Of a stretch of DNA of 57,498 nucleotides, positions 48,221 through 57,498 are shown one piece after another. A program made the translations under genes and the position numbers. Within the stretch, counting starts at the first letter, position 1, and each line of letters starts with the position of its first letter. Below the pieces are notes generated by a model. That model was not told where the DNA came from and made no database searches. It saw only the letters and a list, made by a program, of their open reading frames with translations. The stretch comes from Mortierella sp. BCC40632. Taxonomy: Eukaryota > Mortierellomycota > Mortierellomycetes > Mortierellales > Mortierellaceae. Location: assembly GCA_011634665.1 (NCBI GenBank), contig WAEK01000040.1, forward strand, positions 1 to 57,498. Reading direction: 5' to 3'.

Positions 48221-49030
48221 CATTTATCTTTTAAAGATATTTGACCATTTTGAGCATATCTCAAGATTGTATTTTTGAGAACATTCAAAATGTAATGCAG
48301 CTTTTCTAGCAGAAGTAAAACTATTTACAAATGAACCGTGGAATCATATTGATAAATAGCAGTTCCTTGTGTAGCACTAATAAAAAACTTTAGTTTCTTC
48401 AGAATGACTTTTACCATAATTTGGATGATTCTCACCTAATTTAGCTATGCTCATCTTAGTACGTGTTTCAGCAGAAAGAGATTTTCCTTTTTATTGGCTT
48501 CACTAATTATTGCTTTTAGCTTCTTCACTATGACTTTTACCAAAATTTGGATGATTGACTCCAGTTCTACCAAATAAAGGATGATTTTCACCAGATCTTT
48601 TCGCTAATGATTCTTCATCATGTTTAAAACCTAGCAAAGAACCTGCAATTTAAGTATATTATAAGTATTTGGTTCATCCTCCGAAAAGATCAAATCAAGA
48701 TAATATTGCTCACGTTTAATAATCAATTTACGAATTTCTTCTGTAGATAAATTAGAAATATCTTTTATACTCAAGAATATTTAGAGAAAATGCAGAATAT
48801 CCATGACAAAGACAAAGAAGAGCGTTATATATATGCATAGATTTATTACGATTTAAATAACTTTTAATAAAATAATTTTTTAATCGTTTAGATAAATCCA
48901 TTGCAGAACCAATATAGATTTTACCAGATTCGTTATGTTTCCACTGATATACCCTGCTTTTTCCTTTACTATCCTTTAGAATTTGATCCTTACAAGTTTC
49001 TGCATTAGAATAGATAATAACTGAAACAAT
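48190..49030 (-). pseudogene. GIY-YIG endonuclease behind a nad4L leader, broken
   Basis: NAETCKDQILKDSKGK, then GYISVETN-type frames of the GIY half, SGKIYIGSAMDLSKRL, YSAFSLNILEYKRYF, LIIKREQYYLDLIFSED, AGSLLGFKHDEESLAKRSGE, NUMOD3 units (NHPLFGRTGVNHPNFGK, NHPNYGKSHSEETK) and an IENR1 end (SARKAALHFECSQKYNLEIC) leading to KDKWKLSTSLIT. Several frame breaks. Confidence 0.75.
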
Positions 49031-49069
49031 ATTATTTTTTAAATTGGTTCGATTCTTCTCCCGCCCGAT

Positions 49070-49115
49070 GATTAATAGTATACTTATTTATTTGACACAC
49101 TTTATGGTTATAATA
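49070..49115 (-). promoter_or_regulatory. copy of the nad4L 5' leader (short)
   Basis: Contains taatagtatacttatttatt, tgacacactttatggttata as in 29.19-29.24 kb. It is joined directly to a tRNA T-arm-like piece (ggttcgattcttctcccgcc) at 49045. Confidence 0.7.
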
Positions 49116-49294
49116 ATAATAAAGGGGGTAGTAGACTTGAGCAATTACTCTTCTTGAATCACAATTAAAAATTAAAGTCAAGCATATTATTATTATTATT
49201 GTTATTATATATGAAATATACTGTTATAATTTTAAAGTAGGTTTGCCGAGATTTTCACAAGAATATATTAAACCGGCTGCGCGTTCTTTTATCT

Positions 49295-49342
49295 AGTTTA
49301 CCCCCCCCCCCGGGGGGGGTAAACCCCAAGGGAGTTTACCCT
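49295..49342. repeat. GC-rich double hairpin, W-W'-W type
   Basis: AGTTTACC + C/G run + GGTAAAC + CCCAAGGG + AGTTTACC. Ends the LAGLIDADG fragment to its right. Confidence 0.8.
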
Positions 49343-49605
49343 TATAAAGTTTAGGAGCAGAACCACAATAATCTTTAAACAAATCATATAAATGTAAAAT
49401 ATAAGCTTCATTATTTGAACCTTGCGCGAATTGCAATCTTAGATTTTACCCGGTTTGGTTATACATAGATCACCTAGACATAAAACCAATAAGAACTTGT
49501 TCTAAATCAGGATTTATAGAAAAGAAAAAAGAATTTCTTTCATTCTTAGATAATCTACCAGAACTATAAGATCTATTTAGAAACACTGCATTCGTTAATC
49601 TTGTA
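49343..49605 (-). pseudogene. LAGLIDADG endonuclease, N-terminal fragment
   Basis: NRSYSSGRLSKNERNSFFFS, LEQVLIGFMSR (motif 1, frame broken), FAQGSNNEAYILHLYDLFKD and YCGSAPKLYKGK, then the GC element at 49295. The rest of the gene is missing. Confidence 0.75.
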
Positions 49606-49671
49606 ACAAAAATTAAGATCTAATTTTTGTTTAGGATTACCCGTTACTCTAATTAAAGGTATGAAAGAATA

Positions 49672-49770
49672 GGGAGGGAGGGACTCGAACCAATTTAACA
49701 ATCCAATTTAAAACATCATTTTTTGGAGAGTCATAATTCTAATCAATTATTTCCGCCCCTCTATTTTTTT
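49672..49770 (-). other. tRNA-like remnant
   Basis: The minus strand ends TTGGTTCGAGTCCCTCCCTCCC, a good T-arm plus acceptor strand, with AGAGGGGCGG as a possible 5' acceptor. The middle does not give a proper anticodon arm. Similar T-arm pieces lie at 18.92, 35.62, 37.10 and 49.05 kb. Confidence 0.4.
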
Positions 49771-49981
49771 TATCTCACGCCGATCTCCCTATTCTTTCGA
49801 ATAGTCAGCTACATAATATAACTCGGCTCTCTGGGCGTATAAATTAAAGGAAATAAAATTACGATTAATAATAGAAAGGAATATGATAAATATTAAGGGT
49901 TCAGCTTCATGATAGGGATAAATATTTAGTAATAGATAGATATAAAGAAGAAAAGGTGAATAAGTAATATTTAAAATAATA

Positions 49982-51581
49982 ATGTTACTATTAGGAATTA
50001 TAACTCTAGTAATGACGATACCATTAGCTTTCTTTTATTTATCAACAATCTTAATTCACAGATTAGCTCTTTTAATATTACTATTCAGTGCTTTATTATC
50101 ATATAATACGTTATATGTAATACCATTATCAACTGGTATAGGAATATTAGGAGGGTTATTTCAACTATCATCTTTATCTCAAAGCCTAGAAATATTTATA
50201 TTAATTATAGGAAGTATAATTTTATTATTAGTACCTGAAGGGAAAGAAATTAATACAAAAATAGTTTTCTCGGGCCAAGGGTCCGAAGAAAATATTAAAG
50301 ATCCTATTAAAACAGCAACTTTATGGAATTATTGGGATAACTTATCATCTAATGTTAAAGAAGTTTTATCAATTACAAATAAAACTAATAATAATTTAGG
50401 ATTGAAAGATTATCCTTTAATTATTTTATTCACTACATTAGGGATGTCATCATTAATATCTAGTTCTGATTTAATTACTATGTTTTTAGCAATAGAATTA
50501 CAAAGTTTTTTGCTTTTATACATATTAGCTACTATGAATAGAAATTCAGAATCAGCAGTAGCAGCAGGATTAAAAATATTTTTACTTGGTGGTCTTTTTC
50601 TTCTTGTTTTATTTTATTAGGTTCTACATTAATATATTCTTATACAGGTTTAACTAATTTTGAATCATTAAACATCTTACAAAGTGTTATTGGTCAATCA
50701 TTTGAAGAAAATTCTTATAATTATTTAGCTATAGGTGCCTTAATCTTGACTATGGGATTCCTATTCAAAAATTAGTGCTGCCCCATTACACTCTTTGGGC
50801 TCCTGATGTTTACGACGGGGTTCCTACTATAGTTACAACTTGGTTAACTATAATGCCTAAATTGTCTATAATTGTCTTTTTTATGATGAATAAATTCCTT
50901 TTAAACTCTAATTTATTAATGATATCTGCTTTATTATCACTATTATTAGGTTCTATTACTGGATTAGCTCAATATAAAATAAAACGACTATTAGCTTATA
51001 GTACTATCTCGCATGTTGGATTCATCCTTTTAGCTTTAGGAAATGAAAGTGTTAATGGTTTAGAAAGTACGTTATTCTATATTACTCAATATACTATAAC
51101 TAGTTTAAATACTTTCTTGATATTAATATTATTAGGCTATACATTAGATAAAAATAATATTGTATCTATTTATTCACCTATTCAATATATTTCTCAACTT
51201 CGAGGACAATTCTACCATAATCCTACACTTAGTATTGCATTAGCGTTATCTTTATTTTCTATGGCTGGTATTCCACCGTTAGCAGGATTCTTTTCTAAAT
51301 ATTTTGTTATTAATTCAGCTTTAATGAACGGTAACTATTTCTTAAGTTTAGTTATAGTTATCTCTAGTGTAATTAGTGCTGTTTATTATCTTCAAATTAT
51401 TAAAACTTTATTCTTACCTGATAATAATAATATTTCTTCAATATCAGAAAATAATAATTTATCACCTATATTAGCTTATATTATAGCAATATTAACCTTA
51501 TTTATTACTTTCTTTATAATTTACCCTACACCAATATTAAATAGTATACACATTATAGCTACCTCTCAATATTATTTCTAA
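49982..51581 (+). CDS. nad2: NADH dehydrogenase subunit 2
   Basis: From MLLLGIITLVMTIPLAFFYL and STILIHRLALLILLFSALLS through the ND2 core (MSSLISSSDLITMFLAIELQ, SAVAAGLKIFLLGGL), then LIYSYTGLTNFESLN, HYTLWAPDVYDGVPTIVTTW, RLLAYSTISHVGFILLALGN and LFSMAGIPPLAGFFSKYFV. Frame slips occur in the T run near 50.59 kb, the A run near 50.77 kb and at 50.79 kb. Membrane-arm subunit of complex I. The stop TAA overlaps the nad3 start by one base, as in other filamentous ascomycetes. Confidence 0.94.
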
Positions 51582-51974
51582 TGAATTCATTTTTATTTTA
51601 TTTTATTTTAGTACTGGTAATTGTAATTGCCCTTTCTTGTTCTTAATTTATTTTTTTTCTGCTTCAAAACCAAACGAAGAAAAATTAACTACTTTCGAAT
51701 GCGGGTTCACTCCGATCGACCAAGCTAGACAGAAATTTCTATTCACTTTTACTTGGTTGGGATTTTATTCCTAGTTTTCGATTTAGAGGTATTACTTCTT
51801 TTCCCAGCTGCTGTATCGATGAATTCTATCGCAAATTACGGTTTTTGGATTCTTTTATTCTTTTTAGTTGTACTGACAATCGGGTTTATTTATGAGTACT
51901 GCTCAGGAGCTCTTAACTACGCTAACAAAGAAAACAACCTAAAACACCCCCAGCTCAGTCTTTTTTATTCATAA
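51581..51974 (+). CDS. nad3: NADH dehydrogenase subunit 3 with substituted 3' end
   Basis: MNSFLFYFILVLVIVIAL, then (after slips in T runs near 51.63 and 51.65 kb) SASKPNEEKLTTFECGFTPI, DQARQKF, and (slip near 51.74 kb) FLVFDLEVLLLFPAAVSMNS, YGFWILLFFLVVLTIGFIYE, SGALNYANKENN and a short extra tail. ECGF and FDLEVLLLFPA are hallmark ND3 motifs. The part from about KFS-HFYLVG onward occurs again at 54.48 kb. This 3' half probably came in with the endonucleases behind it. Confidence 0.92.
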
Positions 51975-51978
51975 TAAT

Positions 51979-52580
51979 ATGTCTTCTAAGAATAATAAAT
52001 CAATATTTATAAATACAAATAGTAAATATAATATTAGAAATTTTAGTTCTGCATCAAATAATGGTTTACTTAAGGATTACTGGTTAAATCTGAAACCAGT
52101 TTCTAAGTGGTATTGTTTAGATGAGAATGGTAATTCTATTAATTATTCTAATGAGTTCAAGGAAATTAATGGAATTTATATTTTTAGATTAATTAAAGAA
52201 CCTTGGAAATGTTATGTAGGTAGCGCAGTCTCTTTTATCTAAAAGATTACTAACTCATAAATGGGCTTTTTTTATTCATTCTATTAATTCTGGTAATTCT
52301 TCAGTTCCTTTTATTTTATAATGCAATTAATAAACATGGTTGGAAATCCTTTGAAATAGCAGTCTTAGAGATAGTGCCTATAGCAGAATTAGCTAATCGT
52401 GAGAATTATTATGTTTTAAAACCCTACTATAATCTAAAAATATTCAATTGATGGTAAAGTTCAACATTCAGATGAAGTACGAGCTCAAATTAGTTTATCT
52501 GTTTTAGGCGAGAATAACTTTTTTTTTGGACGGACGCATAGCGAGATATCCAAATTAAAGATCTACTAAATTATTATCTA
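51979..52580 (+). pseudogene. GIY-YIG endonuclease behind nad3
   Basis: Starts five bases after the nad3 stop: a mitochondrial-style NIRNFSSASNNG lead, YWLNLKPVSKWYCLDENGN, then INGIYIFRLIKEPWKCYVGS (GIY-YVG) where the frame breaks (52.23 kb). Further on FYNAINKHGWKSFEIAVLEI, NRENYYVLKPYYNLK and VQHSDEVRAQISLSVLGENN (NUMOD3 start). Truncated, with no IENR1 end. A different subfamily from its neighbours, closer to 43.39 kb in style. Confidence 0.75.
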
Positions 52581-52814
52581 AACTGGCTATGTCCGTTGTA
52601 AAAATATATAATGACAAGTACAATTTCTATTATTATATATATGCTAATTTTTATTTTCAACTATTATGTTATTTTATTTGTTCAATTTTTTTATATAAGG
52701 CGAGAGCATATAGCTTAGGGTTACGATTAACGGCCAATATGATTAAAGGCCTTGCTTTCATTTTTCTTATATTTTTACATATAATATTTTTTTTTGATCT
52801 TCTTTTATCCTGAT

Positions 52815-53567
52815 TCTATTATTATTTATTCTTTTTATTCCTATAATAACATATTCAAATGCTGAAACAGACAAGTTAAAAATTTTAGTTGATTCTAAAC
52901 AGAAAACTGGTATTTATATGTGGAAGCATAAAGAATCGGAGAAAATTTATATAGGTTCTGCAATGGATTTATCTAATAGATTTAATATGTATTTTTTTAA
53001 AAGTAGTTTAAGTCGTCATACATATTCTTATATATATAACGCTTTATTACTCCATGGCCTTTCTATGTTTTCTTTTATCAATTTTGAATACGTTGATGTC
53101 TCTAATTTATCAAAAAGAAGATGCCCGTAAACCAATTTTGGAACGAGAACAGTACTATCTTGATATCATTTTTAAGGAGACTAAAACCAAATATTTATAA
53201 TATCTTAAAGGTAGCAGGATCTCGCTTAGGAACACGACATACTAACGAAGCGAAAGATAAAATTAGTAAAGCTAATTCTGGTGAGAATCATTCAATGTAT
53301 GGTATTGATAGAACAGGTGAGAAAAATCCAATGTTTGGAAAACTCATTCTGTTAAAACTTTTAGATAAAATAAGTATAGCTAAAGGTACATCTATTTATG
53401 TTTATTCTTCGGATGGTTCAACACTTATTAATACTTTTACTTCAGCAAGGAAAGCCGCTGAGGAATTTAATTGTGACCATACAACTATCATGAGATATGT
53501 TAAAAATAATAAACTATTTCAGAACAAATGGATTTTATCAGCAACCTTAATTATTAAGGAAAAATAG
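52815..53567 (+). pseudogene. GIY-YIG endonuclease, nearly complete
   Basis: SNAETDKLKILVDSKQKTGI, YMWKHKESEKIYIGSAMDLS, NRFNMYFFKSSLS, LLLHGLSMFSFINFEYVDVS (frame slip near 53.12 kb), ILEREQYYLDIIF (slip), KPNIYNILKVAGSRLGTRHT, NUMOD3 units (NHSMYGIDRTGEKNPMFGK) and IENR1 (ARKAAEEFNCDHTTIMRYV, QNKWILSAT). It ends in the tail hairpin and a TAACATCCCACTGGCCCC box. Two or three slips, otherwise complete. Confidence 0.82.
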
Positions 53568-53589
53568 TAGGGGTTCTAAATATACTATT
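53563..53589 (+). terminator. conserved tail hairpin of GIY-YIG element
   Basis: AATAGTA-GGGGTTCTAAATA-TACTATT, overlapping the stop codon; box TAACATCCCACTGGCCCC at 53.62 kb. Confidence 0.75.
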
Positions 53590-53644
53590 GCTGTAGTCTT
53601 GTTATATATTAGACTCCTAGTCTAACATCCCACTGGCCCCCCTC

Positions 53645-54110
53645 CTGTAATGAACACGGAGGATCAGATTATTTAGAAGCATTAATTAAATCTAAAAAAA
53701 CTTCCTTAAATAAAACTATTTATCAATTGTCTAAAGATAAAAAAGAATTAATTAATTCTTTTCCTTCATTAAATATAACTGCTTTATACTTTAAATTAGA
53801 TAAAAAAACTATTAAAAAATATGTAGATTCTGGGATATTATTAGGTAATGAATGGTTTCTTATTACAAGTATTAATAAAAATCCTGAACAAGAAATTTAT
53901 AATATTAAAGATTCAGGAATCAATAAATCTATTTTAACCCCTGTTTATCAGTATTTAATAGATAAGGAGAGCATTAAATTAATAAAAAAACTTTCCCTTC
54001 TATTATTACTGCAGCATCATATTTTGAAGTTAATCCTAGTAATAATAAGAAGATATCTTTTAAAAGTCAAAAAACTTTTAAAGATATATATTTATTAAGT
54101 AATGATAATT
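53645..54110 (+). pseudogene. IENR1-rich endonuclease tail
   Basis: NEHGGSDYLEALIKSKKTSL, IYQLSKDKKELINSFPSLNI and TALYFKLDKKTIKKYVDSGI form one IENR1 unit. A second, frame-shifted one follows (VYQYLIDKESIKLI; ASYFEVNPSNNKKISFKSQK). No catalytic domain; probably the tail of an earlier insertion. Confidence 0.7.
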
Positions 54111-54477
54111 TTTAGATAATACTAGTAATAACAATAATTCACCTTCTTAATATATCAAACTTTTTAATTCTCAGTATTTAATTTGTTTTGAGGTCAATTG
54201 GCTATAAAATCAGTTAACACCCCACTGGGCCCCTCATAGTTCCTTTTCCCAGTCAGCTGTTGATTTTCTTTCGATTAAAACCTAAAAAAAAATATTAAAT
54301 TACGATCCGGTCCGTCCCGCCTTTTCTTCTAAATGTTTATATTAATAGATATTAACTGTGTGGAGCCAAACGCCGGCCGGGCTTAATAAAGATTCTAGTA
54401 ATTACTAATTAAGATATATAAGTAATCCTTATTAAGTATAAAAGGTTTTTCCCCCTGTTCTGCAAGCACGGCAAAAA
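54111..54477. other. spacer with box and GC cluster
   Basis: GTTAACACCCCACTGGGCCCC box at 54215, then gatccggtccgtcccgcc and gtgtggagccaaacgccggc (54.30-54.38 kb), related to the 31.0-31.1 kb cluster. Confidence 0.7.
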
Positions 54478-54682
54478 ATTTTCTGTTCATTTTTATTTAG
54501 TGGGTCTACTTTTCCTTATTTTCGATTTAGAAGTGTTACTTCTTTTCCCGGCTGCGGTATCGATGAATTCTATCGCAAATTACGGTTTTTGGGTTCTACT
54601 ATTCTTTTTAGTTGTACTGACTATCGGTTTTCTGTACGAATATCGATCAGGTGCTTTAAATTATGCTAACAAGGAGAAATAA
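54478..54682 (+). pseudogene. nad3: displaced copy of the nad3 3' end
   Basis: Begins FSVHFYLVGLLFLIFDLEVL and continues LFPAAVSMNSIANYGFWVLL, GFLYEYRSGALNYANKEK to a stop, with no nad3 5' part in front. It ends as a normal nad3 should. The 51.7-51.97 kb version has several changes and a foreign tail. Best read as the original 3' end left behind by endonuclease insertion. Confidence 0.9.
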
Positions 54683-55448
54683 TCCAAACACCCCCCCTTT
54701 CTATTTCAAAATTAGTAATGGGTCGTTTAACAAGTCACAATCTCGTAATTACCATGTGTTTCCTTCATTAAGAAAAGAAACTATAGAAAATTTAGAAGAT
54801 AATGATAATAAAAATTTACCTGGATTAGATGTAGATATTATTAAATGGCTAATCACAAATAAACCTGCTAAAGAGTATATAAATAGTGAAGAGTCTAAAA
54901 ATAATATTTATAAAGATAATAAAGGGCAATCTGGGATATATTTATGGTTAAATACTACTAACGAGAAGTATTATATTGGTTCAGCTAAGGATCTTAGAAA
55001 TAGATTGGCTAGATATTATAGTTCTAAGGAACTAGCTAGTGCTAATCATCTTATACATAAGGCTATTATAAAACATAAACATCAAAATTTTTCTTTATTT
55101 ATATTAGAATATTGTAATTTAGAGAATTTAATTGCAAGAGAGCAATTTTTATTTAGATTCTCTTACTCCATTTTTTATAATATACTAAGAATTGCTGGTA
55201 ATTCTTTAGGTTTTGAACATTCAGAAGAAACTAAAGAATTAATACGTAAAATTAAAATTAATGATCCTAATTTATTAGAACGTATAGAAGGGTTAAGTAC
55301 TATAAATAGAGGGAGTACTAAGTCTGAGGAATTCAAAGCTCTTCGAAGTGCTTTAACCAAAGGGGAGAATAATCCCATGTTTGGTAGGACTCATTCTCCT
55401 GAATCTCGAGCTATAATGGGTTCAAAAAAAAAAAGGAATTCCTTTTAA
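54663..55448 (+). CDS. GIY-YIG endonuclease overlapping the displaced nad3 end
   Basis: 261 residues, overlapping the last 20 bases of the nad3 copy. SRNYHVFPSLRKETIENLED, KAKEYI-type linker, GQSGIYLWLNTTNEKYYIGS, AKDLRNRLARYYSS (Arg), HKHQNFSLFILEYCNLENLI, AREQFLFRF, RIAGNSLGFEHSEETKELIR and NUMOD3 (NNPMFGRTHSPESRAIMG). It stops in an A run (55.43 kb) before any IENR1 end, so it is either truncated or slipped. The catalytic core is complete. It lies between nad3 and cox1. Confidence 0.88.
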   Translation: MLTRRNNPNTPPFYFKISNGSFNKSQSRNYHVFPSLRKETIENLEDNDNKNLPGLDVDIIKWLITNKPAKEYINSEESKNNIYKDNKGQSGIYLWLNTTNEKYYIGSAKDLRNRLARYYSSKELASANHLIHKAIIKHKHQNFSLFILEYCNLENLIAREQFLFRFSYSIFYNILRIAGNSLGFEHSEETKELIRKIKINDPNLLERIEGLSTINRGSTKSEEFKALRSALTKGENNPMFGRTHSPESRAIMGSKKKRNSF

Positions 55449-55579
55449 GTGAAGCCCAGCACATAAAGGTAAATCAAAGTCTGGCTCCATTAATATTCTG
55501 GCCCCAATTTTTTTTTTATTTACTAATATTTAGCATAAAACAAAATTATAAAAACCCTAACCACTTTTTTATTTTTTAT

Positions 55580-55813
55580 AGATTATTAATAATTAATTAC
55601 ATAATCAATTTTTTATTAGGGTTATTTAGATTAAGGTTATTAAAGCTTATATAGTTCAAGTCTATTTTTTATTTGTTTAATTAGTTTATATAACAAAACT
55701 TATTAAAAAATATATAAGTAGTTAATGTATAATTTTTATCTTTTAAATGATCCTTTTTAAATCTAATTTAAATATTTAATAAATAAAGGATTGTCAAACA
55801 TATATAAAAAATT
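55580..55813 (+). promoter_or_regulatory. cox1 5' leader (original)
   Basis: ttaattacataatcaatttt .. aaatgatcctttttaaatct .. aatatttaataaataaagga .. ttgtcaaacatatataaaaa, then ATG. Copies at 0.0, 3.26, 9.35, 12.6 and 25.84 kb all stand before GIY-YIG genes (the first at the window edge). Confidence 0.85.
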
Positions 55814-56024
<211 letters not shown>

Positions 56025-56059
56025 TAACAATATGCATATATTACCAATCTTAGAATAAA

Positions 56060-56160
56060 TAAATATCATACTTATATTAATATTAGTAATGATAAAGATT
56101 TAGATAACGCTAAAAATTCAGATAGCGATAAAGATTTAGATAACGATAAAAAATAAAAAC
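56060..56160 (+). repeat. short tandem repeat gataaagatttagataacg
   Basis: gataaagatttagataacg (56.09 kb) recurs after ctaaaaattcagatagc (56.13 kb); it encodes an Asp/Asn-rich stretch at the head of the intron ORF relic. Confidence 0.7.
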
Positions 56161-56204
56161 CCCCCGGGGATCAGATAATAAAAAAGAATTAAAAATTCTG
56201 ATTT

Positions 56205-56550
56205 TACTAAAATTGAAGTAAAAGATCCTTACAACAACAGGGATACTATACTAAAATTTACTAAAACAAAAAGGTATTTATATATGGAAATCATTAAATG
56301 ACGAAATATTATATGTAGGGCATTCAATCAATTTATATAATCGAATAAGCTCTTATTTTATGTCTTCAATTCTTAAGACTAAAAGCTCGAAGAGTCCTTA
56401 GATATCTTAATAAATACGGTTTTACTGAAATAAATTTAACAATTTATATTGTAGATAATTCTACTAGTTTAGAAGAATTAATTAAATTAGAACAACATTT
56501 TATAGATACTTTTAAATCCAAAATTAAATGTGGATTTGATAGCTAGTGGT
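56205..56550 (+). pseudogene. GIY-YIG endonuclease relic in cox1 intron
   Basis: TKKGIYIWKSLNDEILYVGH then SINLYNRISSYFMSS, LRYLNKYGFTEINLTIYIVD, SLEELIKLEQHFIDTFKSKI. Several frame breaks. GIY-YVG type, distinct from the abundant family. No NUMOD3 or IENR1 end seen; the message stops at GSGSHEP. Confidence 0.75.
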
Positions 56551-56734
56551 TCTGGGTCTCATGAACCCATATTTTTTTTATTATTTAATCTTTTTATTCT
56601 TATTTATCTTTTTTATTGTTATTTATCTTTATAAATATTTGTTGTTATTCCTTTATTGATAATATATTATTAATATTGAACATATTAATAGGCATGGCCG
56701 TGTAAAGTAGAAATACTTTTTTTTTTTTTTTTCA

Positions 56735-56905
56735 CTATATGCGGGAACATCTTTAAGTTTTTGATACTAGTATTGCAGACTTTCGGAACTTATAGGTATA
56801 CGAAAAGCGGCAGAATACAGTAACAATTCAAAAAATTAGACAATCCGCAGGGAACTACTAAAAGAGTGCTGATTGATAGACTTTCTATCCATTGAAAAGG
56901 CCGCT
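56735..56905 (+). other. probable group I intron core (cox1 intron)
   Basis: P-like TATGCGGGAACATC (56738) and Q-like CAATCCGCAGGGAAC (56841) pair as P4 (TGCGG/CCGCA). The P7 strands are not assigned with confidence. Confidence 0.6.
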
Positions 56906-56929
56906 TTTTATTTATTTATTAGTTTTTTT

Positions 56930-57498
56930 ATAATTACCTTTTTATGACCATTACCCTTTTATGTCCATTAATTTATTCTTTTAATAATTTTTAGCAGAAC
57001 TTTGAGTTGAGCGTGGTATTAAATCATCTTTTTCTAGATTAATCCCTATGAATTTTGAAAAATAACCGAACCCTCTCTAAAGAGATAAAATCAAAAATCT
57101 ACCCGTGAAACTGTATTTATGTTAATAACCTGGCTGAACCTTGTTTTATGTTTGATCGCAGTTTAACCCTGCTTTCTTCATATTATACAGCCTGAATTTT
57201 TGATTGTAATTTTAAGAGCCTTAAGTTTAGAGATAGCGGACAGCCTAACCGAAGGAACCGAGTCTGACAAAGAAACAGATACATTTTATTTTTAATAATT
57301 TGTCTAAATCTTTTAATTTTGAAATAGGGATTTTGATAGTCTTTTCCTTTTACCATAATAAATGAGCTCAATAAAAGTATAAAGCGGACGTTAGCTGAGT
57401 CACCAATACAGACGTTCTGGAAACAATAAGGAACAATATTAATTAGTCGGTCCACCAAGCCTTTTTGGTTTGATCGTGGTTATTTACGGAGAGCCAAA
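56930..57498 (+). other. non-coding, possibly structured intron RNA
   Basis: No cox1 exon 2 is found. The stretch from gagcgtggtatt (57015) has many short GC-containing pairings and no protein family. A group II intron often starts GUGCG or GAGCG, so domain I of such an intron is possible but unproven. It runs off the right edge. Confidence 0.3.

Noticed and set aside
57183..57458. Minus-strand open frame of 91 codons
   Set aside because: No recognisable motif, and it lies in a stretch that looks like structured intron RNA on the plus strand.

Overview
This window is part of a very large, intron-rich fungal mitochondrial genome. It carries mitochondrial core genes (cob, nad5, nad4L, nad2, nad3, the cox1 start, rps3, small-subunit rRNA and several tRNAs) in AT-rich DNA, with group I introns and dozens of homing-endonuclease (HEG) genes and relics. 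nad2 and nad3 overlap by one base and nad4L lies just before nad5, which is the usual order in filamentous ascomycetes (Pezizomycotina). The free-standing rps3 is less usual for that group, so I go no further than Dikarya, probably Pezizomycotina.

Layout. 1-18.3 kb, minus strand: cob from exon 1 (18.32 kb) down to exon 5 (6.64 kb). Its exons are split by large introns packed with GIY-YIG and LAGLIDADG genes, and the 3' part of cob is not seen. 18.75 kb: tRNA-Met. 18.9-29.1 kb, minus strand: nad4L, then nad5 in three exons. The nad5 3' end is fused to a GIY-YIG gene and followed by a displaced second copy of the nad5 3' end. 29.2-44.3 kb: a mosaic of tRNAs (Leu, Thr, Glu, Cys, Val, Met), free-standing rps3, intact and ruined GIY-YIG genes on both strands, and many GC-rich hairpin elements. 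44.4-47.5 kb, minus strand: a double LAGLIDADG insertion followed by rns. 49.98-55.4 kb, plus strand: nad2, nad3, a train of GIY-YIG genes and a displaced nad3 3' end. 55.8 kb to the end: cox1 exon 1 and its first intron(s).

The main theme is mobile endonuclease genes that travel with pieces of host genes. I count about 27 GIY-YIG genes or relics and at least seven copies of one single-motif LAGLIDADG gene. Several GIY-YIG genes start with a copy of the 5' leader, or leader plus first codons, of cox1, nad2, nad4L or cob. Others lie just behind a substituted 3' end of nad5 or nad3, with the old 3' end stranded downstream. Many GIY-YIG genes end in a shared tail: a hairpin whose stem varies with compensating changes, then a TTAACACCCC box. 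The LAGLIDADG gene has twice inserted at the same codon inside the second catalytic motif of a different LAGLIDADG gene. Short GC-rich double hairpins are also scattered here; one class carries direct and inverted copies of its own target word.

Nearly every core gene shows one to three single-base indels in homopolymer runs. These look like long-read consensus errors more than decay, so frame breaks alone should not be read as gene death. All calls come from reading the sequence by eye; exon edges are good to a few bases at best.
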